Shown one piece after another: positions 51,812 through 59,910 of a DNA stretch of 64,000 nt. This DNA is from a virus. The notes below the pieces were generated by a model. That model did no database searches and was not told the origin of the DNA. It saw only the letters and a list, made by a program, of their open reading frames with translations. Position numbers and translations under genes: made by a program. The number at the start of each line of letters is the position of its first letter. Positions within the stretch are counted from its first letter, which is position 1. The DNA lies in IMG/VR virus record IMGVR_UViG_3300021420_000016, positions 1 to 64,000 of that record. The stretch is one strand, 5' to 3'.

Positions 51812-53260
51812 TCATCTTTCCACGCCGGTGGCCCCGCGGGCCGACTGGCGCAGGCCGACTGTGGACTGAACATCATCTTCAGTCAGGACGAGCCACGCCC
51901 ACTCGGCAGCTACGGTCAGGGAGCATGCCACCGCATGCGCTACGCGATCCTGACGGCGCCACTCGGTCAGCAACCGATCATTCTTGCTGGTATTGCACGC
52001 CTTGCAGGCTGGAACGAGGTTTGATTCGTGTTCCCAGCCACCCCGGGCGAGTGGGCGCACATGATCCACGGTCTCGGCTTCTGCGCCGCAGTAGACACAC
52101 GGGCCCGCGGCCCTCACCGCTATGTAGACCGCCCGCGGGACCGGTCCCGCGATTTCGGCGGCGGCCTTGCGGGCCCGGCGGGCGTTGCCGTTGCGGCGGT
52201 TGATCGCTGAGCGGATCTCGTGAGGTATTGACGCAAGACGGCAGCCCAGGCAGCGACGGTTCCGGCTAGTGAAGATTTGGCCGCAGTCATCGCAAGCTCG
52301 CTCAAATGCAGCGCACCTGAAGCACTTCCGCTCATGACCCGTGAATATTTGTTCGCACCCTTCACAGTTGCGCTCAGTCGATCGGCATGCATCACAGAAG
52401 CGATGGTTTCCCTTAAACCGCCGATCGCAACCCGCACACGTGCGTATATGCGCCATGCACATAAAACATCGGGGCTTGTTCCCCCGGAAATGTTCGCCGC
52501 AGGCGGCGCAGACTCGTTCGGTGAGTTGGCAAGATGGGCAACGCTTCATCCGACCCTTGAACCTCTGACCGCAGTCGATACAACGACGTTCTATAGCACT
52601 ACACGGGCCGCATAGCCGTTCATCTCCCCGGAATTTCTTTCCGCAACCGCCGCAGATGCGGTCAACTTGGACACATCGCTTGCAGCGTGAGTTGCGGCCC
52701 TTGAACTTACGGCCGCACCCTTCACATGCGCGCTCCGTGGCACTACAGGGTCCACAGCGAAGAACTGGCCCCTTAAAGATCCGGCCGCAGTCAGTACAGG
52801 ATCGTTCGATCCGCAGACACCGCTGGCAGTAACGCTTGCGGCCCTTAAACCTCCGGCCACACTCCACACAGTCCCTTTCGGGCCGAGTGCAGCGGGAACA
52901 GCGGGTTTCAGGCCCAATGAATACACGGCTGCAGCCAGTACAGGTGCGCTCCTCCGTTCGGCGGCAAGGCCCACATTCAAACGTGGACCCCTTAAATCTC
53001 TGGCCGCATTTAGTGCAGTCTCGCTCTGGTACACGGCACACGTTGCACCTGCGCGACGTGCCCTGGAATTCATCCCCGCACTCAAGGCAGATCCGTTTGG
53101 TCCGGTGGCGACAGGCTGGGCACTTGCGCCCTTGGTCGCCACGAAAGACCTTGCCGCATGCGACGCACGTACGATCCGTGGCGCGGCAAGTAGGGCATTG
53201 ACGCGTGTGGCCCCTGAACCTACGCTCGCACTTTTCGCAGACTCGCAACCCATCTGCCAT
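51812..53260 (-). CDS. HNH endonuclease with array of fourteen zinc ribbons
   Basis: The 482-residue product starts at ATG 53260. Residues 8-345 are fourteen tandem units of about 24 residues, each with CxxC, a Phe-x-Gly turn and a second CxxC (consensus CxxCGxxFxGxxxxCxxC). Residues 388-430 are a classical HNH domain: CVYCGAE, TVDHVRPLARGG, NLVPACKACNTSKND. The array probably contacts DNA over a long target. No Shine-Dalgarno site is seen; TACGAT lies just upstream, so the message may be leaderless. Free-standing, on the minus strand between plus-strand genes. Confidence 0.85.
   Translation of the reverse strand: MADGLRVCEKCERRFRGHTRQCPTCRATDRTCVACGKVFRGDQGRKCPACRHRTKRICLECGDEFQGTSRRCNVCRVPERDCTKCGQRFKGSTFECGPCRRTEERTCTGCSRVFIGPETRCSRCTRPERDCVECGRRFKGRKRYCQRCLRIERSCTDCGRIFKGPVLRCGPCSATERACEGCGRKFKGRNSRCKRCVQVDRICGGCGKKFRGDERLCGPCSAIERRCIDCGQRFKGRMKRCPSCQLTERVCAACGEHFRGNKPRCFMCMAHIRTCAGCDRRFKGNHRFCDACRSTERNCEGCEQIFTGHERKCFRCAAFERACDDCGQIFTSRNRRCLGCRLASIPHEIRSAINRRNGNARRARKAAAEIAGPVPRAVYIAVRAAGPCVYCGAEAETVDHVRPLARGGWEHESNLVPACKACNTSKNDRLLTEWRRQDRVAHAVACSLTVAAEWAWLVLTEDDVQSTVGLRQSARGATGVER
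52227..53239 (-). repeat. Fourteen about 72-bp zinc-ribbon coding units
   Basis: Units are diverged in DNA but keep the four Cys codons and a Phe-Xaa-Gly in each. Unit lengths differ by only one or two codons. The last unit lacks the Gly (FTSRNRRC). Confidence 0.8.
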
Positions 53261-53310
53261 GAACGGATCGTATCAGCGAGTACCGACAGTTTCATGGAGG
53301 TGGGCCGAGC

Positions 53311-53811
53311 ATGGCGCTACCTGGCGGCCTGAACACCATTACGGTGACTGGGACTTATGTCAATGCTCTGGGTGCTGCTCAGCCTGGCACGGTTTCCTTT
53401 ACTCCCAGTTCAACGGTGACCGATGCGACAGGGGCGACAGTTCTTACCGAGACTGCGGTCACCGCCACCCTGAACTCCTCGGGCAACTTCTCTCTTGGGC
53501 CGCTCCCTTGCACCGACTCGGTCGGTCTTGTGCCTCTTGGCTGGTGCTACACCGTGAACGTCGCCGTCGGGGGAGCGCAGCAGGCCATTTCGCCGGTGTA
53601 CCTGCCGCATGCGCTCGGATCCACGGTCGACATGTCCCAGATCACCCCCGGGCCCGCAGCGCCGGCGCCGTCAGGGCTGATCTACCTGCCGAACGCGGTC
53701 AGCCCACCGACCGGTGGCCCGTCAGGTGGCGGCGGATTCCTGTACGCCCTCAACGGTGCCCTGTACTGGCAGGGACCCTCGGGCAGTCCCACCCTGATCG
53801 CGGCAGCCTGA
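53311..53811 (+). CDS. Structural protein, fibre-tip-like
   Basis: ATG at 53311 with ATGGAGGTGGGCC upstream. The 166-residue product is beta-rich (GGLNTITVTGTYVNALGAAQ onward) and has a Pro/Gly linker before a short C-terminal module (FLYALNGALYWQGPSGSPTL), typical of phage fibre ends. It lies after the lysis genes, an unusual place for a structural gene. Confidence 0.6.
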   Translation: MALPGGLNTITVTGTYVNALGAAQPGTVSFTPSSTVTDATGATVLTETAVTATLNSSGNFSLGPLPCTDSVGLVPLGWCYTVNVAVGGAQQAISPVYLPHALGSTVDMSQITPGPAAPAPSGLIYLPNAVSPPTGGPSGGGGFLYALNGALYWQGPSGSPTLIAAA

Positions 53812-53815
53812 CCCG

Positions 53816-54244
53816 TCAAAGACGCTTCACTGCGTAGATGTGCCCGTGACGGTCGGTGGCGACCTGCCACCCTTCGCCGGTAGTCAGGTCGGGGATGACA
53901 ATTAACTCCGCCGGGGCGGTCAGTGGAGGCCCAGGCAAGACAGCGATTCCGGCTGGCCCGGGCTGCAGCAGTGGCGGCGGCGGCTTATATCCGGCCGAGT
54001 ACACCCGCCCGGGCCGACGGCCGGTGAGCAGACGGCGGACCGCCTCGTCCGATGCGCCGAGCGCTCCAGCGATTCTGCTTGCGGCATGGCGCGGATCTTC
54101 CAGGACGTCGGGGTTTTCCTGGATGTAACGAGCCACAGCCGGCCGCAAATTGCCATGGTTCCACCGGCCCCGGCCACCGGCCGGGGCTTCGGCCGGCCCG
54201 CCGGTGTCTTCCTCTGCCGCCGCCTCAGCCGGTTCGCCCATCAT
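53816..54244 (-). CDS. Winged-helix-like DNA-binding candidate
   Basis: ATG 54244 (ATGA overlap) or 54241 (TGATG) after GCGAGGAA. The product has 142 or 141 residues. The middle part (LRPAVARYIQENPDVLEDPR, RIAGALGASDEAVRRLLTG) has the helix-turn-helix order of a small winged-helix domain. The N-terminus is low-complexity and acidic, the C-terminus beta. DNA binding is an inference. Coupled to the small Cys-rich gene upstream. Confidence 0.55.
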   Translation of the reverse strand: MMGEPAEAAAEEDTGGPAEAPAGGRGRWNHGNLRPAVARYIQENPDVLEDPRHAASRIAGALGASDEAVRRLLTGRRPGRVYSAGYKPPPPLLQPGPAGIAVLPGPPLTAPAELIVIPDLTTGEGWQVATDRHGHIYAVKRL

Positions 54245-54402
54245 TTCCTCGCGCGCCAGTCCTGATTGCCGCAGCCCAACTCGGCGCACGCGCACCACGC
54301 TCCGCGGCACCGGCGGTGCGGTGGCGGATTGAACGCGCACCGGGTGCAGATGAAGAACCCCGCCGGCACGGGCCCCCGGATCGCGCGCAGCAGTCGCCCC
54401 AT
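54241..54402 (-). CDS. 53-residue Cys-rich protein
   Basis: ATG at 54402, stop overlapping the next gene's start. The product has CTRCAFNPPPHRRCRGAWC followed by ACAELGCGNQDWRARK: seven Cys and one His, likely one or two zinc sites. It is the first gene of a coupled minus-strand pair with the winged-helix-like protein. Confidence 0.55.
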   Translation of the reverse strand: MGRLLRAIRGPVPAGFFICTRCAFNPPPHRRCRGAWCACAELGCGNQDWRARK

Positions 54403-54447
54403 CACACCTGAAGCCTAAACCCGCCCCCCGGTTTTGGAGGTATCACC

Positions 54448-55251
54448 GTGGCCAACCTGCAACGTGTCCCGGGCAAGCGGGGCAGGCTGCCCCGCGACAT
54501 CACCCGGTTCGCGCCGCGCCTGGAGCATTACGTGCACGGCCCGCTGCGGGTGAGCGGCCTGCCACCGGCGAGCGGGGTCATCGACCGGTGCACGAAAGTC
54601 GCCGACTGGCCCATCTACCTCAACGACCAGATCGGCGACTGCACGATCGCCGGCGCCGGGCACATGCTCGGCGCGATGGCCGTCTACGGCGGCCACGAAG
54701 AACCCCTGTTCTCCGACGCCGAGATCACCACCGCCTACTCGGCCGTATCCGGCTATGTGCCCGGCGACTCCAGTACCGACAACGGCGCCGACATGCAGAC
54801 GGTGCTGCAATACCTGGCGAGCGTCGGCCTCACTGACACCACCGGGAAGGTACACAAGGTCGCCGGGTACGCCGCATTCGGCAGCCCCGCCGATGAGGTG
54901 CTCCTCGCCCAGGTGCTCGACGTGTTCGGGTCGGTGTATGTGGGCGTGTCGCTGCCCGAATACGCGGAGCAGGAGTTCGCCGCCGGGCAGCCATGGAACT
55001 GGCAGCCGAACGCGCAGATCGCCGGCGGCCACTGCATCGTCTTGCAGAAGCGTTCCGTCGGCGGCACCGGCGTCCTGGACTACATCACCTGGGGTGCCGT
55101 GCAGAAGGCCACCCGGAGTTTCCAGTACAACTTCGCCGAGGAAGCATGGGCGGTGGTCTCGCAGGACTGGCTCACCGCCAACGGCGATTCGATCGAGGGT
55201 CTGGACCTGGAGCAGTTGATCTCCGACCTGCAGTATGTCCCTGTCGGCTGA
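54448..55251 (+). CDS. C39/papain-like cysteine peptidase domain protein
   Basis: GTG at 54448, 267 residues. The catalytic pattern is clear: Cys65 in NDQIGDCTIAGAGH, His195 in IAGGHCIVLQ and the Trp215 segment YITWGAVQK in the place of the Asn/Asp. No signal peptide. In phages such proteins occur as lysis or entry peptidases. Substrate unknown. Confidence 0.7.
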   Translation: MANLQRVPGKRGRLPRDITRFAPRLEHYVHGPLRVSGLPPASGVIDRCTKVADWPIYLNDQIGDCTIAGAGHMLGAMAVYGGHEEPLFSDAEITTAYSAVSGYVPGDSSTDNGADMQTVLQYLASVGLTDTTGKVHKVAGYAAFGSPADEVLLAQVLDVFGSVYVGVSLPEYAEQEFAAGQPWNWQPNAQIAGGHCIVLQKRSVGGTGVLDYITWGAVQKATRSFQYNFAEEAWAVVSQDWLTANGDSIEGLDLEQLISDLQYVPVG

Positions 55252-55252
55252 C

Positions 55253-56143
55253 CTATTCCGTGGCCCACATCGTGTCCGTGCCGTCGTCCAGCAATTTCCC
55301 GGCAACCTCGTAGCGCCGGGGCACGCTGAATGTCACCCGTGGCCCGTGACTGCCCTCTCCGGGCCAGACTGAAATGAAGTCCTGCGGATCGCCGCGGGTA
55401 TCGAGATACAGGTAGCCGAACCGCTCCTCGCGCACCAGGACGCCTTCGGTGATCCGGGACAAGTCCAGGAACTGGACTTTCCACCCGTTGTCGTCGCCCC
55501 AGTGGCAGCCCCAGACGAATCCGGCGGTACCGTCGGGCCACTCGTAGGAGTCTTTCCAGTGCGCCGTGCCGGGCAGGCTGCTGCCGTCGTGCACGTCCCA
55601 CCAGTCCGGGACGTAGAACCCGACGGGGCAGTGCCCCCAGCCGTCCGCCTTGCGATCCTCGGAGGCAATCACTTTGCCGGTGGCCAAGTCGATCACGTCG
55701 GTGGCCTGGTAATGCCGGGAGATGAGCGCGTAGTCCCGGTCGCCCTGACGGAACGGCTCGAACGGCGGCCGGCGGGGGTAGTCGCGCTTGTAGGCGGGCG
55801 CGTTCTCGATGGTCCCCTCGTCGTGCAGCGCGTCGAGGATCTGCACCTCGGTGGTCTCCCAGCACCCGGGCCGGGAAGGCGCCGCCTCCCATCGCTGTGA
55901 GTACCGCTCGCGTGGTGTGGGTTTCGGCGGGATCTGGAACATGCCCGTGGTGTCGATCTCCTTGATCCAGAACCGCTTGGTGTAGGCGCGCTCGACGACG
56001 TTCCGCTGATGCCAGCGGGCCATCTCGGCCTCGGCCTCGCCCTGGTCGGCCGAGTGGCCATAGGCGCTGATGTGGCCCTCGGTCAGGCCCGGACCTGCGG
56101 CGGACTCGCCCCAGATCTCATAAATGATCGTCATACCTTCCAT
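55253..56143 (-). CDS. Hypothetical protein, tail-to-tail with peptidase
   Basis: ATG 56143 (GGGAG nearby) or 56134. The 296-residue product is Trp/Asp-rich with an even spread of charged residues (YVPDWWDVHDG, GFVWGCHWGDDNGWKVQFLD, LYLDTRGDPQDFISVWPGEG). The pattern is of a globular enzyme or binding protein but no motif is recognised. Ends one base from the peptidase stop. Confidence 0.6.
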   Translation of the reverse strand: MEGMTIIYEIWGESAAGPGLTEGHISAYGHSADQGEAEAEMARWHQRNVVERAYTKRFWIKEIDTTGMFQIPPKPTPRERYSQRWEAAPSRPGCWETTEVQILDALHDEGTIENAPAYKRDYPRRPPFEPFRQGDRDYALISRHYQATDVIDLATGKVIASEDRKADGWGHCPVGFYVPDWWDVHDGSSLPGTAHWKDSYEWPDGTAGFVWGCHWGDDNGWKVQFLDLSRITEGVLVREERFGYLYLDTRGDPQDFISVWPGEGSHGPRVTFSVPRRYEVAGKLLDDGTDTMWATE

Positions 56144-56200
56144 GCTCCCACGGCAGGGAACTGTCACGCCATGCCCCGCGAGTGGCCCCAGGAGGTCACG

Positions 56201-56857
56201 ATGTCGCTGTGGAAACGCTTCGTCGCGCTGCTCCAGTACGAACCCGCGCTGGCGGCGGCGATCGGGCAGATCATCGTCGCTGGGATCATCGCCCGCCATC
56301 ACCCGCTCACCTCCGGCCAGGCTGGGTCGATCGAGGCTGCGGTGGCTGCGGCCGGCGCGGTGATCGTGGGGGTCCTGACACGCCCGTTCCGGGTGCAGGC
56401 CCTCGCCGGCCTTGTCACCGCCGGGGGCACGTTGCTCGCCGCGTTCGCCGCGAACTTCTCGCCGGGGACGGTGTCGTTCTGGAATGCCACCCTGGCTGCG
56501 ATCATGCTCATACTGAGCGCCCAGCGGGTTACCCCGACTATCGCGCTCCGCGGCACGAAGCAAGAGTTACGTAAGTCCTGCGGAAACTGGAAGGCCGCCG
56601 CCTCTCCTCCGGGAGGGGCGGCGGCCTTTTTTTGTGTTGCAAGAGGGGGGCTCCCCGCCCCCGTGGACGGTTGGGTCGGCAGCGAGCCCCCCTCTTTGGT
56701 GCCTGCAGGGCAGGTGCACCCCACCGCGAGAGATCTCTTAACGCCGGCTCGCGGCCCAGCGGCCCCAGTGTCGCGGATCTTGGCGGGGATCCTGCGAACC
56801 GGAGGGCACCACCACGAGTTTCATCTGCCAGCTCGTGGCCCGGCACTTACATGGTGA
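56201..56857 (+). CDS. Small membrane protein; frame runs past a terminator
   Basis: ATG at 56201 with CAGGAGGTCACG. Residues 1-121 look natural: amphipathic N-terminus then three membrane segments (AAIGQIIVAGIIA, IEAAVAAAGAVIVGVLT, TLAAIMLILSAQRVTP). After GAG 56564-56566 the frame continues through a strong terminator with unnatural composition. TTA at 56567 is one base from TGA, so the real end may be here. Hydrophobic profile is holin-like. Confidence 0.5.
   Translation: MSLWKRFVALLQYEPALAAAIGQIIVAGIIARHHPLTSGQAGSIEAAVAAAGAVIVGVLTRPFRVQALAGLVTAGGTLLAAFAANFSPGTVSFWNATLAAIMLILSAQRVTPTIALRGTKQELRKSCGNWKAAASPPGGAAAFFCVARGGLPAPVDGWVGSEPPSLVPAGQVHPTARDLLTPARGPAAPVSRILAGILRTGGHHHEFHLPARGPALTW
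56593..56633 (+). terminator. Strong intrinsic terminator
   Basis: GGCCGCCGCCTCTCC pairs with GGAGGGGCGGCGGCC (one bulge or mismatch) around loop TCCG, followed by seven T. It ends the plus-strand late region. Confidence 0.85.
56641..56696. repeat. Perfect 13-bp inverted repeat
   Basis: AAGAGGGGGGCTC (56641-56653) and GAGCCCCCCTCTT (56684-56696) with a 30-base spacer. It directly follows the terminator and could be a second structure, a protein site or a junction element. Confidence 0.6.
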
Positions 56858-56897
56858 GACAGGCGCCCGCTTAAGAACAAGGGGGCGAACCGCTAGT

Positions 56898-57053
56898 TTA
56901 GCGGGCCCCGAACCGGTGCCGCCCGCTTTCCAGTGCCGGCGTGTTCCTGCCCCGCTTGCCCGTGTAGCCCCTGAACAGCCGGCCCAGGCTCTTCCATGGC
57001 GCCCGGCGCCGACTGCGGTGCTGGCCATCCCACACCGCATGGTAAACACCCAT
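56898..57053 (-). CDS. 51-residue basic protein
   Basis: ATG at 57053 with CAGGGAGGGG upstream at good spacing. The product is strongly basic (GQHRSRRRAPWKSLGRLFRG, GKRGRN). A small hairpin, CCGCTA/TAGCGG (56890-56904), overlaps its stop and may terminate it. Basic size and composition suggest nucleic-acid binding, but no family is recognised. Confidence 0.5.
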   Translation of the reverse strand: MGVYHAVWDGQHRSRRRAPWKSLGRLFRGYTGKRGRNTPALESGRHRFGAR

Positions 57054-57441
57054 CGCATCCCCTCCCTGGCGGTTTCCCTCGTATGACGTTAAGCCTGCAC
57101 GGGCGGTGCACGCCAGCGACTGATTCGTCACTCTCCGGTAAGGCTCGGCGGGCCGGCGCTGCGGGTATCTACCGCAGTAGCCGGGTCCCTCCAGGTGGTC
57201 CCCGGGAGTTTGGCTAGGCGCCGGCCGTTCGTCGGCCTGCGCGCTGCCCAGCGTGATGGCGGCGGCCGGTGCCTAGCGTGATCTTCCACTAGCCCGCGGC
57301 GGGTGCCTTCCGCTAGCATCAGGGACAATGATGTAGTCACGCCGATAGCCTGACCAGCAACCGGCCCCGCCCCTCTGAGGTCCCTCCTTTCCCTTCGCCG
57401 GGAGGTTGCGGCCCGGGCAGGCGGGGCCGGTTGCTTTCGCG
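57054..57441. other. Non-coding region with CTAG cluster and large inverted repeat
   Basis: No convincing gene is seen over about 390 bases. CTAG occurs near 57214, 57273, 57289 and 57313, within related words (CTTCCACTAGCCCG, CTTCCGCTAGCATC). A 14-bp inverted repeat, CAACCGGCCCCGCC (57358-57371) and GGCGGGGCCGGTTG (57420-57433), lies next to the stop of the phospholipase-like gene and may act as its terminator. Confidence 0.5.
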
Positions 57442-58905
57442 TTAGGTGTCCTGCTTGGCTTCCCACCACTCGATGTGGTCGCCCTTGGGTACCGGCCGGG
57501 TGACCATGCGCGGTTTCGCAGCCCGGACTGGGGGAGCAGACAGGTTGAACATGGCGGTCAGCGGGTAGGCGAGTTCGTCGTTGACCTCCAGCGGCGGCAA
57601 GCCGAAATTTTGCTCGGTGAATGCCAGGATGGACGTGAACGTCGCCGGGGTGGAGTCGGTGGAATCGGGGACCGCATACGGGGACACTGCGATGAGTGGC
57701 AGCCGGATACCTTCCGCGGTGCCGTCCGGGTCGGAACCTGGTGGCGGCTGGGAGTCGTAGAACCCGCCGTAGTCGTCCCAGGTGATGAGCAGTGCCGTGG
57801 AAGACCACTGCGGGCTGTTCATCACCGCGCTGGCCACCTGGCCTACGTAGTTGTCGCAGGCGGTGATCGAGAACCCGTTGTGGCACGAGTCGGCTGCGCC
57901 GATGGTCGCACCGCCGGCGGTGATCAGGGAGAAGTTCGGCAGCGTCCCTGCTGCGGCGTCGGTGAAGAACTGGCTCTCATCGACCAGGCTGCCGTCCTGG
58001 GGGGTGTCCAGGCAGGAGGCGAACGCCGGGCATGTCGACCAGATGTATCCCGAGTACTGGCCACCCGGGCCGGCCTTGTCGGTTTTGGTGGCGCCGTAGA
58101 TCTTCCACGACAGGCCCGCGGCGTCGAGCCGGTCCATGATCGTGGGCACGTTCAGCACCGGGGTGGGGCGGAACGCGCCGCCGTTCGGCAGGCCGAGGGC
58201 ATAGTCGGGGACACAGGACGGCACCACCTGCTTGCCTATGCCGGATTTCAGCGCTGGCCCCCAGTTCGCCACCTCGTTGCTGTCGCAGCCCCATCCCGGG
58301 CCGCCTGGGCCGCCGGGAACCTTCACCGGGTTGTTGGTGGAAAACCCGTCCGTGGTCGCGGCGACCGCGTACATGTGCCCGATCCACGACGGCTGGCTGG
58401 AGAACTCGAAGAACCGGTCGTTGATCGCGCCCGCATTGGCGAGGGCGATGATGTTGGGAATCTGCGCGGGGGTGTAGCCGCTGACGCAACCGTAGGCCGG
58501 CGCGGCGCAGGAGCCGGCCTGCTCGTTCTGCCAGCCGTCCATCTTCCCGCCGTCCATCGCGGCGAGTTGCGACTGCACCGTGTGGGATTCGGCTGGCACG
58601 ACATCCGGGCTGACCGATGGGGTGACCGCAGCACCGTTGGACAGGGTCACTGACGCGGGCATGGCATCCCCCGTCCCGCACCGGGGGGTGACGCCGTCCG
58701 GCATGGTCGCCGTCTGGCACCAGAACCCGAGGAGATGATCGAACGACTGGTTTTCCAGGTCGAGCACCACAATGTGCTGGATCGGGGAGGTGCCCGCCGA
58801 CGCGGGCCGGACGGCCTGCCCGGGCAGCAGTGCGGCCGACGACGCCACCAGGGCTGCCGGGACGGCCGCCCCGGCGAGCCAGCGTGTTCTGGCCTTAATC
58901 CTCAT
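57442..58905 (-). CDS. Secreted phospholipase-C-like phosphoesterase
   Basis: ATG at 58905, 487 residues. A signal peptide covers about residues 1-37 (GAAVPAALVASSAALLPGQA onward). The mature start IQHIVVLDLENQSFDHLLGF carries the conserved E-N-x-S-F-D-H motif of the phosphoesterase family that includes bacterial phospholipases C and acid phosphatases; later ITWDDYGGFYD is the second metal-binding segment. The ATG has a weak ribosome site. It is a host-type exported enzyme, not a virion gene, and a candidate lysogenic-conversion factor. Confidence 0.8.
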   Translation of the reverse strand: MRIKARTRWLAGAAVPAALVASSAALLPGQAVRPASAGTSPIQHIVVLDLENQSFDHLLGFWCQTATMPDGVTPRCGTGDAMPASVTLSNGAAVTPSVSPDVVPAESHTVQSQLAAMDGGKMDGWQNEQAGSCAAPAYGCVSGYTPAQIPNIIALANAGAINDRFFEFSSQPSWIGHMYAVAATTDGFSTNNPVKVPGGPGGPGWGCDSNEVANWGPALKSGIGKQVVPSCVPDYALGLPNGGAFRPTPVLNVPTIMDRLDAAGLSWKIYGATKTDKAGPGGQYSGYIWSTCPAFASCLDTPQDGSLVDESQFFTDAAAGTLPNFSLITAGGATIGAADSCHNGFSITACDNYVGQVASAVMNSPQWSSTALLITWDDYGGFYDSQPPPGSDPDGTAEGIRLPLIAVSPYAVPDSTDSTPATFTSILAFTEQNFGLPPLEVNDELAYPLTAMFNLSAPPVRAAKPRMVTRPVPKGDHIEWWEAKQDT

Positions 58906-58966
58906 GAGCGGTTGGGCCCCTAGTAAGGCTTGCTGCCCTGACCCCCGGCCTCTCGTGCTTTCGTTT

Positions 58967-59695
58967 CTAGCAGTGCGAGGCGTCAGGGGCGAAGATGTTC
59001 CCGTCGGCCGGGAGTGAGCCCCAGCTTCCGGCCGAGCCGTCCAGCCACTTGCTGGCGGCCTGCGGGCAGGCACTGTCGGTGCCGAACGCCAGAGTGTAGG
59101 TCCAGTTGCCGGTGGTGCCCAGGTACTCGGCGCCGCCGGTGTTCCCGGAGGTGTCCCAGAACTGGGTGCCGGGGGCGAAGAACTGCTCCACCCAGTTGCC
59201 GGTGCCCGGGGAATCCCCGCTGATGGACGCGGGCACCAGGGACGCATTAGCGGCCTTGGAGTTCGCGTAGAACTTGTAGTTGTAGGTGCCCGTCATGGGC
59301 CCGGTGAGGGTCGCGGTCATAAGCGGCGCCGGGCCACCGTTGAGACCACCCTGGCCGGGGGAGGCGTCACCGGGCACGGTGGTGAAGGTGCCGCTGTCCT
59401 TGATCTGGCCGGTCCAGGCGTAGCAGATGCCCGTGGTGAGGCCGGGGCAGTTGCTCACCGAGGTGGCGAAGTGGAAGGTGATCGTGGCCGTCCTGGTGAA
59501 GGCGTCCGTCGCCCAGTTGTTCGTGGTGCCGTTGCTGTTGGTTCCACTGTCGTCCCGGTTGGTGACACTGGTGGCGGCGGTGAATGTCGTGGGCGCCGCG
59601 TTCGCGCTGCCCGCCAGGGCCGGCGAAACCCAGATCCCGAGAGCGGCAGTGGTGGCGGCAGCGGCCAGTACAGCAGCCCTGAAACGTGTAATCAT
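58967..59695 (-). CDS. Secreted beta-rich protein, unknown
   Basis: ATG at 59695 with GGGGGAAGGAATCTC upstream. The 242-residue product has a signal peptide ending near residue 34 (LGIWVSPALAGSANA) and a mature part with Thr/Asn-rich strands, four Cys and many aromatic residues (TGTYNYKFYANSKAANASLV, TQFWDTSGNTGGAEYLGTTG). It lies 61 bases upstream of the phospholipase-like gene on the same strand, so both may be co-transcribed. Family unknown. Confidence 0.7.
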   Translation of the reverse strand: MITRFRAAVLAAAATTAALGIWVSPALAGSANAAPTTFTAATSVTNRDDSGTNSNGTTNNWATDAFTRTATITFHFATSVSNCPGLTTGICYAWTGQIKDSGTFTTVPGDASPGQGGLNGGPAPLMTATLTGPMTGTYNYKFYANSKAANASLVPASISGDSPGTGNWVEQFFAPGTQFWDTSGNTGGAEYLGTTGNWTYTLAFGTDSACPQAASKWLDGSAGSWGSLPADGNIFAPDASHC

Positions 59696-59865
59696 GAGAT
59701 TCCTTCCCCCTCGGCGCGGAACGCGCCCGGATTTCGGAAATGTGCCCCCGGTGGCTGAGCCCGCCCCCCTGGGGGCTCAGCTTCACCAAAGACGCGCGCA
59801 CCATAATGTCATACGGCTACCTGACGCCAGGCAACTGTTCCCTTACCTGCGGGTGAGTCTGTCAT

Positions 59866-59901
59866 GTCGCAGTATTGACACGTACGTGTCAATACTGCGA
59901 C
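59866..59901. promoter_or_regulatory. 36-bp perfect palindrome, probable operator
   Basis: The half GTCGCAGTATTGACACGT is followed by its exact reverse complement, centre between 59883 and 59884. TTGACA hexamers lie on both strands inside it. It sits between the divergent secreted-protein gene (59695) and the SprT-like gene (59911), ending nine bases before the latter's ATG. A dimeric repressor site is the simplest reading. Confidence 0.75.
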
Positions 59902-59910
59902 CGTGAGATC

